Origin: Candidatus Heimdallarchaeota archaeon
Lineage (GTDB): Archaea; Asgardarchaeota; Heimdallarchaeia; JABLTI01
Assembly: GCA_030671945.1 (NCBI GenBank)
Contig: DAOVHJ010000071.1
Span: 1-9,686, forward strand
Direction: 5' to 3'
Length of the DNA stretch: 9,686 nucleotides
Shown in pieces: positions 1 to 5,418 of this stretch. A program made the position numbers and the translations under genes. The notes under the pieces are model-generated. The model saw nothing but the letters and a program-made list of their open reading frames with translations, was not told the DNA's origin and searched no databases. Every line of letters starts with the position of its first letter. The stretch's first letter is position 1.

Positions 1-586
1 TAAACAAATACCCTCTTTGATAAATATCTCTCAATTGGTTTTCAACTTCGTCTGTTGTTAAACCGGTTACTTGAGTAACCATATCTGGTGTTACCACTTG
101 CATTTTCACTAACACAAGTGCTACCATCTGTAATTCTGTTGGTAGATTTAGAACTTCAAAAGCATCTAATCCCTTTCTTTCACCTTTAGCTTCGATTTTT
201 CGTTGATCAAATGCTTTAACTAATTCAATCAGATTTTTATCAAACACCCTAAATTGTGAAACATCTTTACCATCATAAGAATCAGCAATATCTTGGGGAA
301 ATATCGAGAAGAAAACATCCTCCAATTCTGGTGTGAACACAGATGGAATACTTGTTTCTTCGAGATCAGTACCAACAACAAATAAGACGTCACTATTTGT
401 ATGATAGTAATATTTTGTCCCTTCAATAATTATATCTTGAACTTTTTCAGTAAATTCACTAATTGGACCGCTCAACCAACCATAGAATTTTTCTAATCGT
501 TCTCTTTCCTCTTGGTCAGTCATCTTTATGAAACGCATTCCAGCAACGGGAGTATCCTTAATTACTATCCATACGAATTGAATCAT
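1..586 (-). CDS. Longin-like domain plus winged-helix protein, partial (C-terminus beyond left edge)
   Basis: An uninterrupted reading frame runs from an ATG at 586 off the left edge, giving 195 residues with no stop. Residues 1-125 look like a longin-type fold: a hydrophobic first strand (FVWIVIKD), then YYYHTNSDVLFVVGTDLEE at about 59-77 and an acidic helix leading to FRVFDKNLIELVKAF. This order resembles adaptor small subunits and SRX-type longin domains, but I infer it from pattern only. Residues 146-195 (LPTELQMVALVLV, then VTQVTGLTTDEVENQLRDI and RGYL) read as a winged helix-turn-helix. The product could be a regulator or a GTPase-linked scaffold; I do not recognise a named family. The start is chosen because it is the first ATG and follows GGTAAG by a short spacer. 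An upstream in-frame TTG is possible. Codon use matches the neighbours. The gene lies 189 bp downstream of infB on the same strand and probably has its own promoter. Confidence 0.8.
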   Translation of the reverse strand, partial: MIQFVWIVIKDTPVAGMRFIKMTDQEERERLEKFYGWLSGPISEFTEKVQDIIIEGTKYYYHTNSDVLFVVGTDLEETSIPSVFTPELEDVFFSIFPQDIADSYDGKDVSQFRVFDKNLIELVKAFDQRKIEAKGERKGLDAFEVLNLPTELQMVALVLVKMQVVTPDMVTQVTGLTTDEVENQLRDIYQRGYLF

Positions 587-612
587 TAGTCTCTTACCTT
601 TATTTAATAGCA

Positions 613-631
613 ATCCTAAGCGTTTTAGGAT
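613..631. promoter_or_regulatory. Inverted repeat upstream of the longin/winged-helix gene (candidate operator)
   Basis: ATCCTAA and TTAGGAT form perfect 7-bp arms around a 5-bp spacer, 26 bp upstream of the ATG at 586. The position and size suit a dimeric regulator binding near the transcription start. A weak TATA-like TTAATAAA lies further upstream on the minus strand (663-670). Autoregulation by the winged-helix product is only a guess. Confidence 0.35.
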
Positions 632-723
632 GCAGTGAAACTTTAATTCTCAGATTTTTGATTTTATTAAGAGATATTTTCTTAGCTAAGATTTGTCTAC
701 TAGGTTTTAAGTGTAGTGAAATA

Positions 724-771
724 AGATTAAAATTTCTTCTATAGATTTTAATCTCTTTCTGGGTAAAAAAA
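724..771 (-). terminator. infB 3' region: T7 tract and stem-loop
   Basis: Just after the infB stop the minus strand carries a run of seven T (765-771), the usual archaeal termination signal. A perfect inverted repeat follows, AGATTAAAAT / ATTTTAATCT (724-733 and 745-754, 11-nt loop). It could form an AU-rich hairpin at the end of the infB mRNA. The T tract alone could terminate; the stem may instead protect the 3' end. Confidence 0.5.
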
Positions 772-775
772 TGGA

Positions 776-2929
776 TTAATAACCCCAGTATTTATTGTCT
801 TCACTTAAGCTTCTCTTCAAGTTTATGAGATCCTCTAATGCTTCTCTCTCATCGACAGTTAAATCCTCATAGAATTTCTCTTTTATCCTTCTAACAACGC
901 CTTCTGGTAAATCGACATATAGTTCCATGTCTTCTGTGATTTGGCGACCAACAGTAGGACCTCGAATTGAAACAGCAACTTCGGAGCCTTTCTTAGCTTC
1001 ACGAATAGATTGACCACTTTCTTGTATTTGTTGAATAGTTCCACATTTCTTACCATCAGTTCCTCGAATCAAAGGAACACGGGGAACAATTCGGCCTGAA
1101 AGAACTTCTACACCAACTATTGCAGGTCTTTTTGCGCGAAAAGTCATGCCTGGAAGAATTTTTATTTTGGCTGGATAGGTTAAATCTTTCAAGCTCTCGG
1201 CTTTCAATTTCTGTTCAATTTCTATTTTCCAGTGCGCATATTCATCCAACAAAGTGTAAATGATATCACTTTGAAAGAACTCTATGTCATTTACTTCAAG
1301 TTCTTCTTGAGCATCAGGCAAAGCTGTAACATTAAAGCCAACTATTGCTGCTAATGAGGGAGCTTTTTCCTTTACGACAATTGCTTCTGAGACGTTATTC
1401 TTATTGATGTCTCCAATGTCAGCTAATTTAATTGGAATTTTTCTATCTCGAAATTCTTTGACGAGAGCCTCGAGAGCTCCAAGGGTGTCTGCTTTAATAA
1501 TAATGCCTTCTTTATCGGTATCAATTCTAATTACTTTCAGTTCTTCTTCGATAAGTTTCTTAGCATTCGCAATTTCTTCAGCAGTATTAGCAACCATTAC
1601 TTGTGCTCCGGCAACAGCTTCACTCAAACCGGAACCAGTTATTTTAACACCCGCAGCAGCATGAACCATATCAATTGAATTAAACTTTTCACGCGGATCG
1701 CGAATTTCATCTAGTTCTTTAGGTTCGAGAAGAGCTCGTATTTTAGCTTGATGAGCTTTATCTCTTCCACCAAAAACTATGGAATCAGTTTTTGAGAAGG
1801 TACCTTTGTGAATGATAACATTTATTGTCGTACCCATACCCATTTCTTCAGTTACTTCAAGAATAGTTCCTTCACCCGGTCCCTCACTATAAACTAATTT
1901 TTTCAAAAGAAACTGTTCAGCTAAACCAGAGAGAACAAGGAAAAGATCCTGAATACCCTCGTGAGTTTTAGCACTTGTAGGAACGATACCGACATTCTCG
2001 GTATAATTTCTGATTCTATCATACCTATCAGAAGGATAACTCATTTTAGATAATTCACCCATTAATTCATACAAATTCCTGTCAAGGGCTTTTTGTGTAT
2101 CGACAGTTTGCTTCTTGAAGGTCTTTGAGAAATTCTCTCCTTCATGTGATTTCCAGCCAGCAACTTTGTCTGTCTTATTGGCAGCAATTAAGAAAGGTAT
2201 TTTTCTTTGTTTAAGCAAGCGCATTGATTCGAAAGTTTGAGGTTGAAAACCTGCAAGCACATCCACAACAACTATAGCAATATCTGCAACAGAAGCACCT
2301 CTTGTTCGTAGGTTTAGAAATGCAGCATGGCCAGGAGTATCAACAATAAGAATACCAGGGATTCTGAGTTTAATTGAACCCTTTTTCAATAAGTCTCCAC
2401 AGATTTCTTCGATAGTTTCAATTGGGAAATAAGAAGCACCAATCTGTTGAGTTATTCCACCTGCTTCTCGTGCTTGAACAGCAGTACCTCGAACAGCATC
2501 TAGGATGGAGGTTTTACCATGATCAATATGTCCTAAGATAACACAAATAGGAGCTTTGAGTCTTTTGCCTTCATCAACTTCTACTGTTTCTTCTTTTTTA
2601 GGAGATTCCTTGATAGGTTCTTTAGGAGGTTTCACAGCAGGTTTCTTAGTAGGTTCTTTGGCAGGTTTTTTTGCAGATTTCTCAACAGGTTTCTTAGTAG
2701 GTTTTTTAGTAGATTTTGCAGCAGGTTTCTTGGTAGTTTCTTTAGTAGGTTTCACAGCAGATTTCTTAGTAGGTTTCTTGATAGGCTTCTTAGTAGACTT
2801 CTTGGCAGGTTCTTTAGTGGACTTCTTAGTGGTTTCTTTCGTAGATTTCTTGGCGGGTTTTTTAGTGGATTTCACAGTAGGTTTCTTGGCAGGTTCTTTA
2901 GTAGGTTTCTTTGTTTTTTCTTCTGACAT
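776..2929 (-). CDS. infB: Translation initiation factor aIF5B (IF2-type GTPase) with Lys-rich N-terminal tail
   Basis: This cytoplasmic GTPase promotes ribosomal subunit joining and initiator tRNA positioning. The product has 717 residues; archaeal aIF5B is usually about 600. The excess is an N-terminal Lys/Pro/Ser/Thr tail (residues 7-114). The GTPase domain follows: G1 GHIDHGKTS (133-141), a G2 region AGGITQQIGA, G3 DTPGH (197-201), G4 NKTD (251-254) and G5 TSAKT (318-322). Beta-barrel domain II (GPGEGTILEVTEEMGMG, about 350), domain III and the second barrel (LPGMTFRAKRPAIVGVEVLSG) come next. The eIF5B-type order, without bacterial IF2-N modules, marks it as archaeal. No intein is present. 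The ATG at 2929 is supported by GGAGG eight bases upstream. ndk lies 42 bp upstream and the two are probably co-transcribed. The assignment is secure. Confidence 0.98.
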   Translation of the reverse strand: MSEEKTKKPTKEPAKKPTVKSTKKPAKKSTKETTKKSTKEPAKKSTKKPIKKPTKKSAVKPTKETTKKPAAKSTKKPTKKPVEKSAKKPAKEPTKKPAVKPPKEPIKESPKKEETVEVDEGKRLKAPICVILGHIDHGKTSILDAVRGTAVQAREAGGITQQIGASYFPIETIEEICGDLLKKGSIKLRIPGILIVDTPGHAAFLNLRTRGASVADIAIVVVDVLAGFQPQTFESMRLLKQRKIPFLIAANKTDKVAGWKSHEGENFSKTFKKQTVDTQKALDRNLYELMGELSKMSYPSDRYDRIRNYTENVGIVPTSAKTHEGIQDLFLVLSGLAEQFLLKKLVYSEGPGEGTILEVTEEMGMGTTINVIIHKGTFSKTDSIVFGGRDKAHQAKIRALLEPKELDEIRDPREKFNSIDMVHAAAGVKITGSGLSEAVAGAQVMVANTAEEIANAKKLIEEELKVIRIDTDKEGIIIKADTLGALEALVKEFRDRKIPIKLADIGDINKNNVSEAIVVKEKAPSLAAIVGFNVTALPDAQEELEVNDIEFFQSDIIYTLLDEYAHWKIEIEQKLKAESLKDLTYPAKIKILPGMTFRAKRPAIVGVEVLSGRIVPRVPLIRGTDGKKCGTIQQIQESGQSIREAKKGSEVAVSIRGPTVGRQITEDMELYVDLPEGVVRRIKEKFYEDLTVDEREALEDLINLKRSLSEDNKYWGY
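2600..2911 (-). repeat. 12-bp tandem repeat encoding 26 Lys-rich tetrapeptides in aIF5B
   Basis: Residues 7-110 of aIF5B divide cleanly into 26 tetrapeptides of the form K-K/E-P/S-T/A, such as KKPT, KEPA, KKST and KETT. Occasional first-position V, A or E variants occur (VKST, AKST, EKSA). At DNA level this is a degenerate 12-bp period. The segment should be disordered and strongly basic, resembling histone H1 tails and AlgP-like KPAA repeats. It probably contacts rRNA or other nucleic acid. Confidence 0.9.
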
Positions 2930-2937
2930 AGTGTTTT

Positions 2938-2942
2938 CCTCC
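2938..2942 (-). promoter_or_regulatory. Shine-Dalgarno site of infB
   Basis: GGAGG on the minus strand lies eight bases before the infB ATG at 2929. It fixes the start and so shows that the Lys-rich tail is translated. Confidence 0.85.
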
Positions 2943-2971
2943 GATTGGTTTAAGGGAAATTAAAGTTAGGC

Positions 2972-3430
2972 TTATTCATAAACCCAATCTTCATCAAGCA
3001 TTGGATTCTTTACAAAATCTGACTCTTTAAAATAAATTGAATACTCTATTTTAGCATTTTCTGGTGAATCAGCAGCATGAACAATATTTCTGCCAATTTC
3101 CATAGCTAAATCACCTCGCATAGTGCCAACTTCTGCTTCCATGGGTTTTGTAGCACCTGCTAGTTTACGAACACGTTTCACAGCATCTTTGCCTTCGACA
3201 ACCATTGCAACAACTGGTCCACTCGAGATGAATTTCACTAAACCATCAAAGAATGGTTTGTCTTTGTGGATTGCATAATGCTCATCAGCCATAGCTTTTG
3301 TCAATTGGAGCATTCTCATAGCTACAATCCGTAATCCTACTTTTTCTAATCTCGAAATAATTTCACCAATTAATCGTCTTTTAACAGCATCTGGTTTAAC
3401 CATAACGAAAGTTCTTTCGATATCTGACAT
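2972..3430 (-). CDS. ndk: Nucleoside diphosphate kinase
   Basis: The enzyme transfers the gamma phosphate of ATP to NDPs through a phosphohistidine, maintaining NTP pools including GTP. The 152-residue product has normal length. It shows the family landmarks in order: ERTFVMVKPDAVKR (Lys12), IGEIISRLEKVGL, HYAIHKDKPFF, the SGPVVAMVVEG strand, GTMRGD, and the active-site NIVHAADSPE with His118, then a C-terminal DWVYE. A GTG nine bases further upstream (3439) is in frame. I prefer the ATG at 3430 because AGGTG sits five to six bases before it and overlaps the GTG. The gene precedes infB by 42 bp. ndk-infB adjacency is a known archaeal arrangement, usually preceded by ribosomal protein genes L7Ae, S28e and L24e. 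Those genes are absent here, and topoisomerase VI genes lie upstream instead. Confidence 0.97.
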   Translation of the reverse strand: MSDIERTFVMVKPDAVKRRLIGEIISRLEKVGLRIVAMRMLQLTKAMADEHYAIHKDKPFFDGLVKFISSGPVVAMVVEGKDAVKRVRKLAGATKPMEAEVGTMRGDLAMEIGRNIVHAADSPENAKIEYSIYFKESDFVKNPMLDEDWVYE

Positions 3431-3484
3431 AAGATTCACCTATACTAACAAATGCGAAATAATCAGCTCAAAAAACTTTTGATG

Positions 3485-3515
3485 AAAAAGAAATTAAAAA
3501 AAATACTATAAAAAA
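3485..3515 (-). terminator. Poly-T tracts on the minus strand
   Basis: Read on the minus strand, runs of T6 (3510-3515), T8 (3496-3503) and T5 (3485-3489) follow the displaced top6A stop codon. They look like an archaeal terminator, perhaps the original one for the top6BA transcript before the insertion. They end about 55 bp before the ndk start. TTTTTATA within the same tract could alternatively act as an ndk TATA box. Confidence 0.45.
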
Positions 3516-3521
3516 CGATAA

Positions 3522-3607
3522 GAAAAGAAGAATACCGGAAATTAAACCCAATCACCGGTTTCAATTTTAGTGTGAAGATACTCCTCAGTGAAGAATTTGA
3601 TACCACG
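3522..3607 (-). repeat. Direct repeat, displaced copy of top6A 3' end and trailer
   Basis: This segment matches 4126-4226. Over 3547-3607 against 4166-4226 I count 56 identities in 61 bases. The match continues past the stop codon (AGAAGAATACYGGA) with a gap of about 11 bases. It breaks sharply at 3607/4226. Confidence 0.9.
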
Positions 3608-3610
3608 CAT
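3542..3610 (-). pseudogene. Truncated duplicate of the topoisomerase VI subunit A C-terminus
   Basis: The minus strand encodes RGIKFFTEEYL-H-TKIETGDWV and a stop, matching the last residues of top6A (4161-5363) with one substitution, Pro to His. Three other base changes are silent. An ATG happens to sit just before the homology (3608-3610), giving a 22-codon frame. There is no ribosome binding site, so translation is doubtful. Similarity to top6A stops abruptly upstream. It is best read as a gene remnant left by duplication or insertion, not as a functional gene. Confidence 0.88.
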
Positions 3611-3624
3611 CTGAAAGTTTTAAT

Positions 3625-3639
3625 CTGTTAAAATAACAG
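3625..3639. promoter_or_regulatory. Short inverted repeat followed by T-rich DNA
   Basis: CTGTTA-aaa-TAACAG is a perfect 6-bp dyad next to ACTTTTTTTATTTTATT (3645 onward). It could be a protein-binding site for the downstream plus-strand gene or a weak terminator. Dyads of this length do occur by chance in AT-rich DNA. Confidence 0.25.
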
Positions 3640-3728
3640 GATTGACTTTTTTTATTTTATTAAGTTAAAAAAATTAATAAACATTATTGCCTATCATTAA
3701 AAGAATATCAAAAACAATTTCAGTGAAT

Positions 3729-3764
3729 GTTTAAAATTCCTTATTTTGCGAAATTTAAGGAGGG
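3729..3764 (+). promoter_or_regulatory. TATA-like box and Shine-Dalgarno of the small membrane-protein gene
   Basis: GTTTAAAAT at 3729-3737 lies about 25 bp before a very strong Shine-Dalgarno AAGGAGGG (3757-3764). An 8-bp spacer then leads to the ATG at 3773. The ribosome binding site is clear; the TATA box is a candidate. It decides the start in favour of ATG 3773 over an in-frame TTG at 3746, because the TTG precedes the ribosome binding site. Confidence 0.6.
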
Positions 3765-3772
3765 TAAGATTA

Positions 3773-4078
3773 ATGGCAAAACCGTTAAGATATCAAGAAA
3801 CCTCAGAAGAAATTATCCTTAATATGGACGAAGAGTTATTTAAAATGAAGAAAGATTATTGGTTACCATTTATAATTGGAGTGCTTACTTTCTGGACATG
3901 TGTAGGATGCATTGTTGCATTTTATAGCGTTTGGTTCTTAGCTAATGTTAGATATCGTCCTGCTGAAACAGAAATTTGGCTAAAGAAGAAATACGAGGAA
4001 GAAGCAAGGAAAAAAGGCAAACGTTTAGTAATTACCTATAATCCTGAAGGACAACAGTTTTACACACGACAAAAATAA
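3773..4078 (+). CDS. Small membrane protein of unknown function
   Basis: The 101-residue product is not recognised. Residues 1-28 are polar and acidic (SEEIILNMDEELFKMKK). Residues 29-59 form one hydrophobic stretch (YWLPFIIGVLTFW, then IVAFYSVWFLANV), long enough for one tilted helix or a tight hairpin of two. A CVGC pair (Cys43, Cys46) sits in the middle. The rest (60-101) is charged and basic (EIWLKKKYEEEARKKGKR), predicted helical, ending in a short strand LVITYN. No signal peptidase site is evident. This is the only convincing plus-strand gene here. It converges on top6A (82 bp between stops) and is bracketed by two copies of the top6A 3' end, so it may have arrived by insertion. The excellent ribosome binding site and clean ATG support a real gene. 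Confidence 0.85.
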   Translation: MAKPLRYQETSEEIILNMDEELFKMKKDYWLPFIIGVLTFWTCVGCIVAFYSVWFLANVRYRPAETEIWLKKKYEEEARKKGKRLVITYNPEGQQFYTRQK

Positions 4079-4108
4079 GAATTATTAATATGGATATCTT
4101 TTCTTCGA

Positions 4109-4124
4109 TTTTTTTTATTTTTTT
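4109..4124 (+). terminator. Poly-T terminator of the small membrane-protein gene
   Basis: T8-A-T7 lies 31 bp after the stop codon at 4076-4078, a typical archaeal intrinsic terminator. On the opposite strand, five T at 4128-4132 lie downstream of the top6A stop, so the convergent gap may serve both directions. Confidence 0.65.
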
Positions 4125-4125
4125 A

Positions 4126-4226
4126 TGAAAAATAGAAGAATACTGGATATTATATTATTGCTAGACCCAATCACCAGTTTCTATTTTAGTTGGAAGATAC
4201 TCCTCTGTGAAGAATTTGATACCACG
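4126..4226 (-). repeat. Direct repeat, functional top6A 3' end and trailer
   Basis: This is the intact partner of the copy at 3522-3607, offset 619 bp over the coding part. It includes the last 21 codons of top6A, the stop and about 35 bp of trailer. Confidence 0.9.
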
Positions 4227-5363
4227 ACTTGCTAAGGCTTGGATTTCTGCTTTTTGCTTTGTATCAATCATAAGTTTCAATTCTTTCACCCAATCAGGAC
4301 GAATCCGAACGAATCTTTCTTCCATCATCATTTTTGCTCTGGAAATATCCATTTTACTCATAGGTAAACGACAATTCTGGGGAAGGTTATACTTGTTAAG
4401 GTCAGATGGACGAACTCCCAACCACTTTATATTAGGAGTTGCTAATTCATAAGACTCATAGGATAATGCCTTACTACCCAAACCGTACACTCTTAGTATG
4501 TCTAGGCCATACGGATCGCTGTCCATAACTGCAAACACAGGTAACGAAAGGTCACTACTCATTTTTCTCAAAAAGATTCTTGTAGCAACATTCGGTTGCC
4601 CACTGCCAGTTAATATTATACAAGGATATTTTTCATAGAATTTATCTTCTGCTAATCTTAGAAAAGCAGCTTGTTTCTCTACTACAAGGATGAATTCTGC
4701 ATCTGATTCTAGGTCAGTTATGTGGTCTTGCATTGGATTAACGTTTTTTCCACTGGACCCTTGTTTTGTACAATCGATTAAGTCCCCGTTATCTAAATAG
4801 GATACACGACCAACCACTAATCCTCTATCGTTTGCTGTAACATGGATGTTCTTCCGATATGTTCCTAGCAACACAGCAGTATCTTCAATTAGTGGATCAC
4901 TCCCTCTGTTTTGATCTTCAAATAATGCTACATCGGTGTAGAAGACTTCTCTCTTACTCCCATGTATATTTAGCTCCAGTAATTCATGGATAATCTGTAA
5001 AACCCGAAGTTGAGCTGTGAATTTCTTCACTGTTCCTATGTCATCCCATTTTCTTTCCAGAAAGTTTTCTCCAAGAAGTAAAAGATCCATTTCCTCATCA
5101 TATATTACATTACTCCCACTTCTAGAGGGTACTTTCAATAAAGGAGTGCCAGTGTTGATAGTGTCAACATAGATTTTTCTAAAAATCTCTTCTATCCTTC
5201 GCATTCCTTCATCTCTACTTATTTCCCTTATTTCATGAATGCCGTCTGGTAAATCATCTAACTCAAATTTTTTCGTTTTTCTGAGTATTTCTCTTTCTTT
5301 TAGAATTTCTTTTATTTTTGCTTGTGGAACTTCATTTGGGAATTTCTTCTTCTTGCTTGACAT
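4161..5363 (-). CDS. top6A: DNA topoisomerase VI subunit A (Spo11-like)
   Basis: This is the DNA-cleaving subunit of the A2B2 type IIB topoisomerase, which makes a double-strand break with 2-nt overhangs, passes a second duplex and reseals. The 400-residue product is of usual size or slightly longer. The winged-helix 5Y-CAP domain carries SKREVFYTDVALF, with catalytic tyrosine Tyr142. The Toprim domain has Glu229 in FILVVEKQAAF, then CIILTGSGQPN (about 248-258) and the metal-binding DSDPYG (Asp281, Asp283). The end matches the family (LPMSKMDISRAKMM, then a basic helical tail). The first tyrosine of the usual YY pair is Phe141. The N-terminus starts with SSKKKKFPNE. The start ATG has only a weak upstream GTGGA. 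It lies 55 bp downstream of top6B and is probably translated from the same mRNA. Its last codons are duplicated at 3542-3610. Confidence 0.97.
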   Translation of the reverse strand: MSSKKKKFPNEVPQAKIKEILKEREILRKTKKFELDDLPDGIHEIREISRDEGMRRIEEIFRKIYVDTINTGTPLLKVPSRSGSNVIYDEEMDLLLLGENFLERKWDDIGTVKKFTAQLRVLQIIHELLELNIHGSKREVFYTDVALFEDQNRGSDPLIEDTAVLLGTYRKNIHVTANDRGLVVGRVSYLDNGDLIDCTKQGSSGKNVNPMQDHITDLESDAEFILVVEKQAAFLRLAEDKFYEKYPCIILTGSGQPNVATRIFLRKMSSDLSLPVFAVMDSDPYGLDILRVYGLGSKALSYESYELATPNIKWLGVRPSDLNKYNLPQNCRLPMSKMDISRAKMMMEERFVRIRPDWVKELKLMIDTKQKAEIQALASRGIKFFTEEYLPTKIETGDWV

Positions 5364-5418
5364 TTTTTTCCACTTCTATTCCATATGTTTGTTTTTTAGG
5401 TATAATTTCTGCTGTTTT

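Larger units (their letters stand above)
3431..3772. other. Intergenic stretch between ndk and the small membrane-protein gene
   Basis: This 342 bp region has no intact gene. It holds the ndk leader with a small dyad TCAAAA-aac-TTTTGA (3468-3482), minus-strand T tracts (3485-3515), a displaced top6A 3' fragment (3542-3610), an inverted repeat CTGTTA-aaa-TAACAG (3625-3639) and the promoter/leader of the plus-strand gene. No tRNA or other structured RNA was recognised. Confidence 0.7.

Noticed and set aside
229..426. 65-codon minus-strand frame inside the first gene
   Set aside because: It is a shadow frame; the other frame at 1-586 is open to the edge and has domain-like sequence.
776..2929. 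Intein in aIF5B, as found in some archaeal infB genes
   Set aside because: The G1 to G5 motifs are contiguous at normal spacing, and the extra length is only the N-terminal tail.
2556..2963. 135-codon plus-strand frame rich in Gly, Phe, Leu and Val
   Set aside because: It is the antisense of the Lys-rich aIF5B repeat; its apparent membrane-like repeats follow from the complement of lysine codons.
3542..4163. Simple tandem duplication as origin of the repeated top6A end
   Set aside because: A tandem copy would place more top6A or membrane-gene sequence left of the outer repeat, but ndk and its leader are there.
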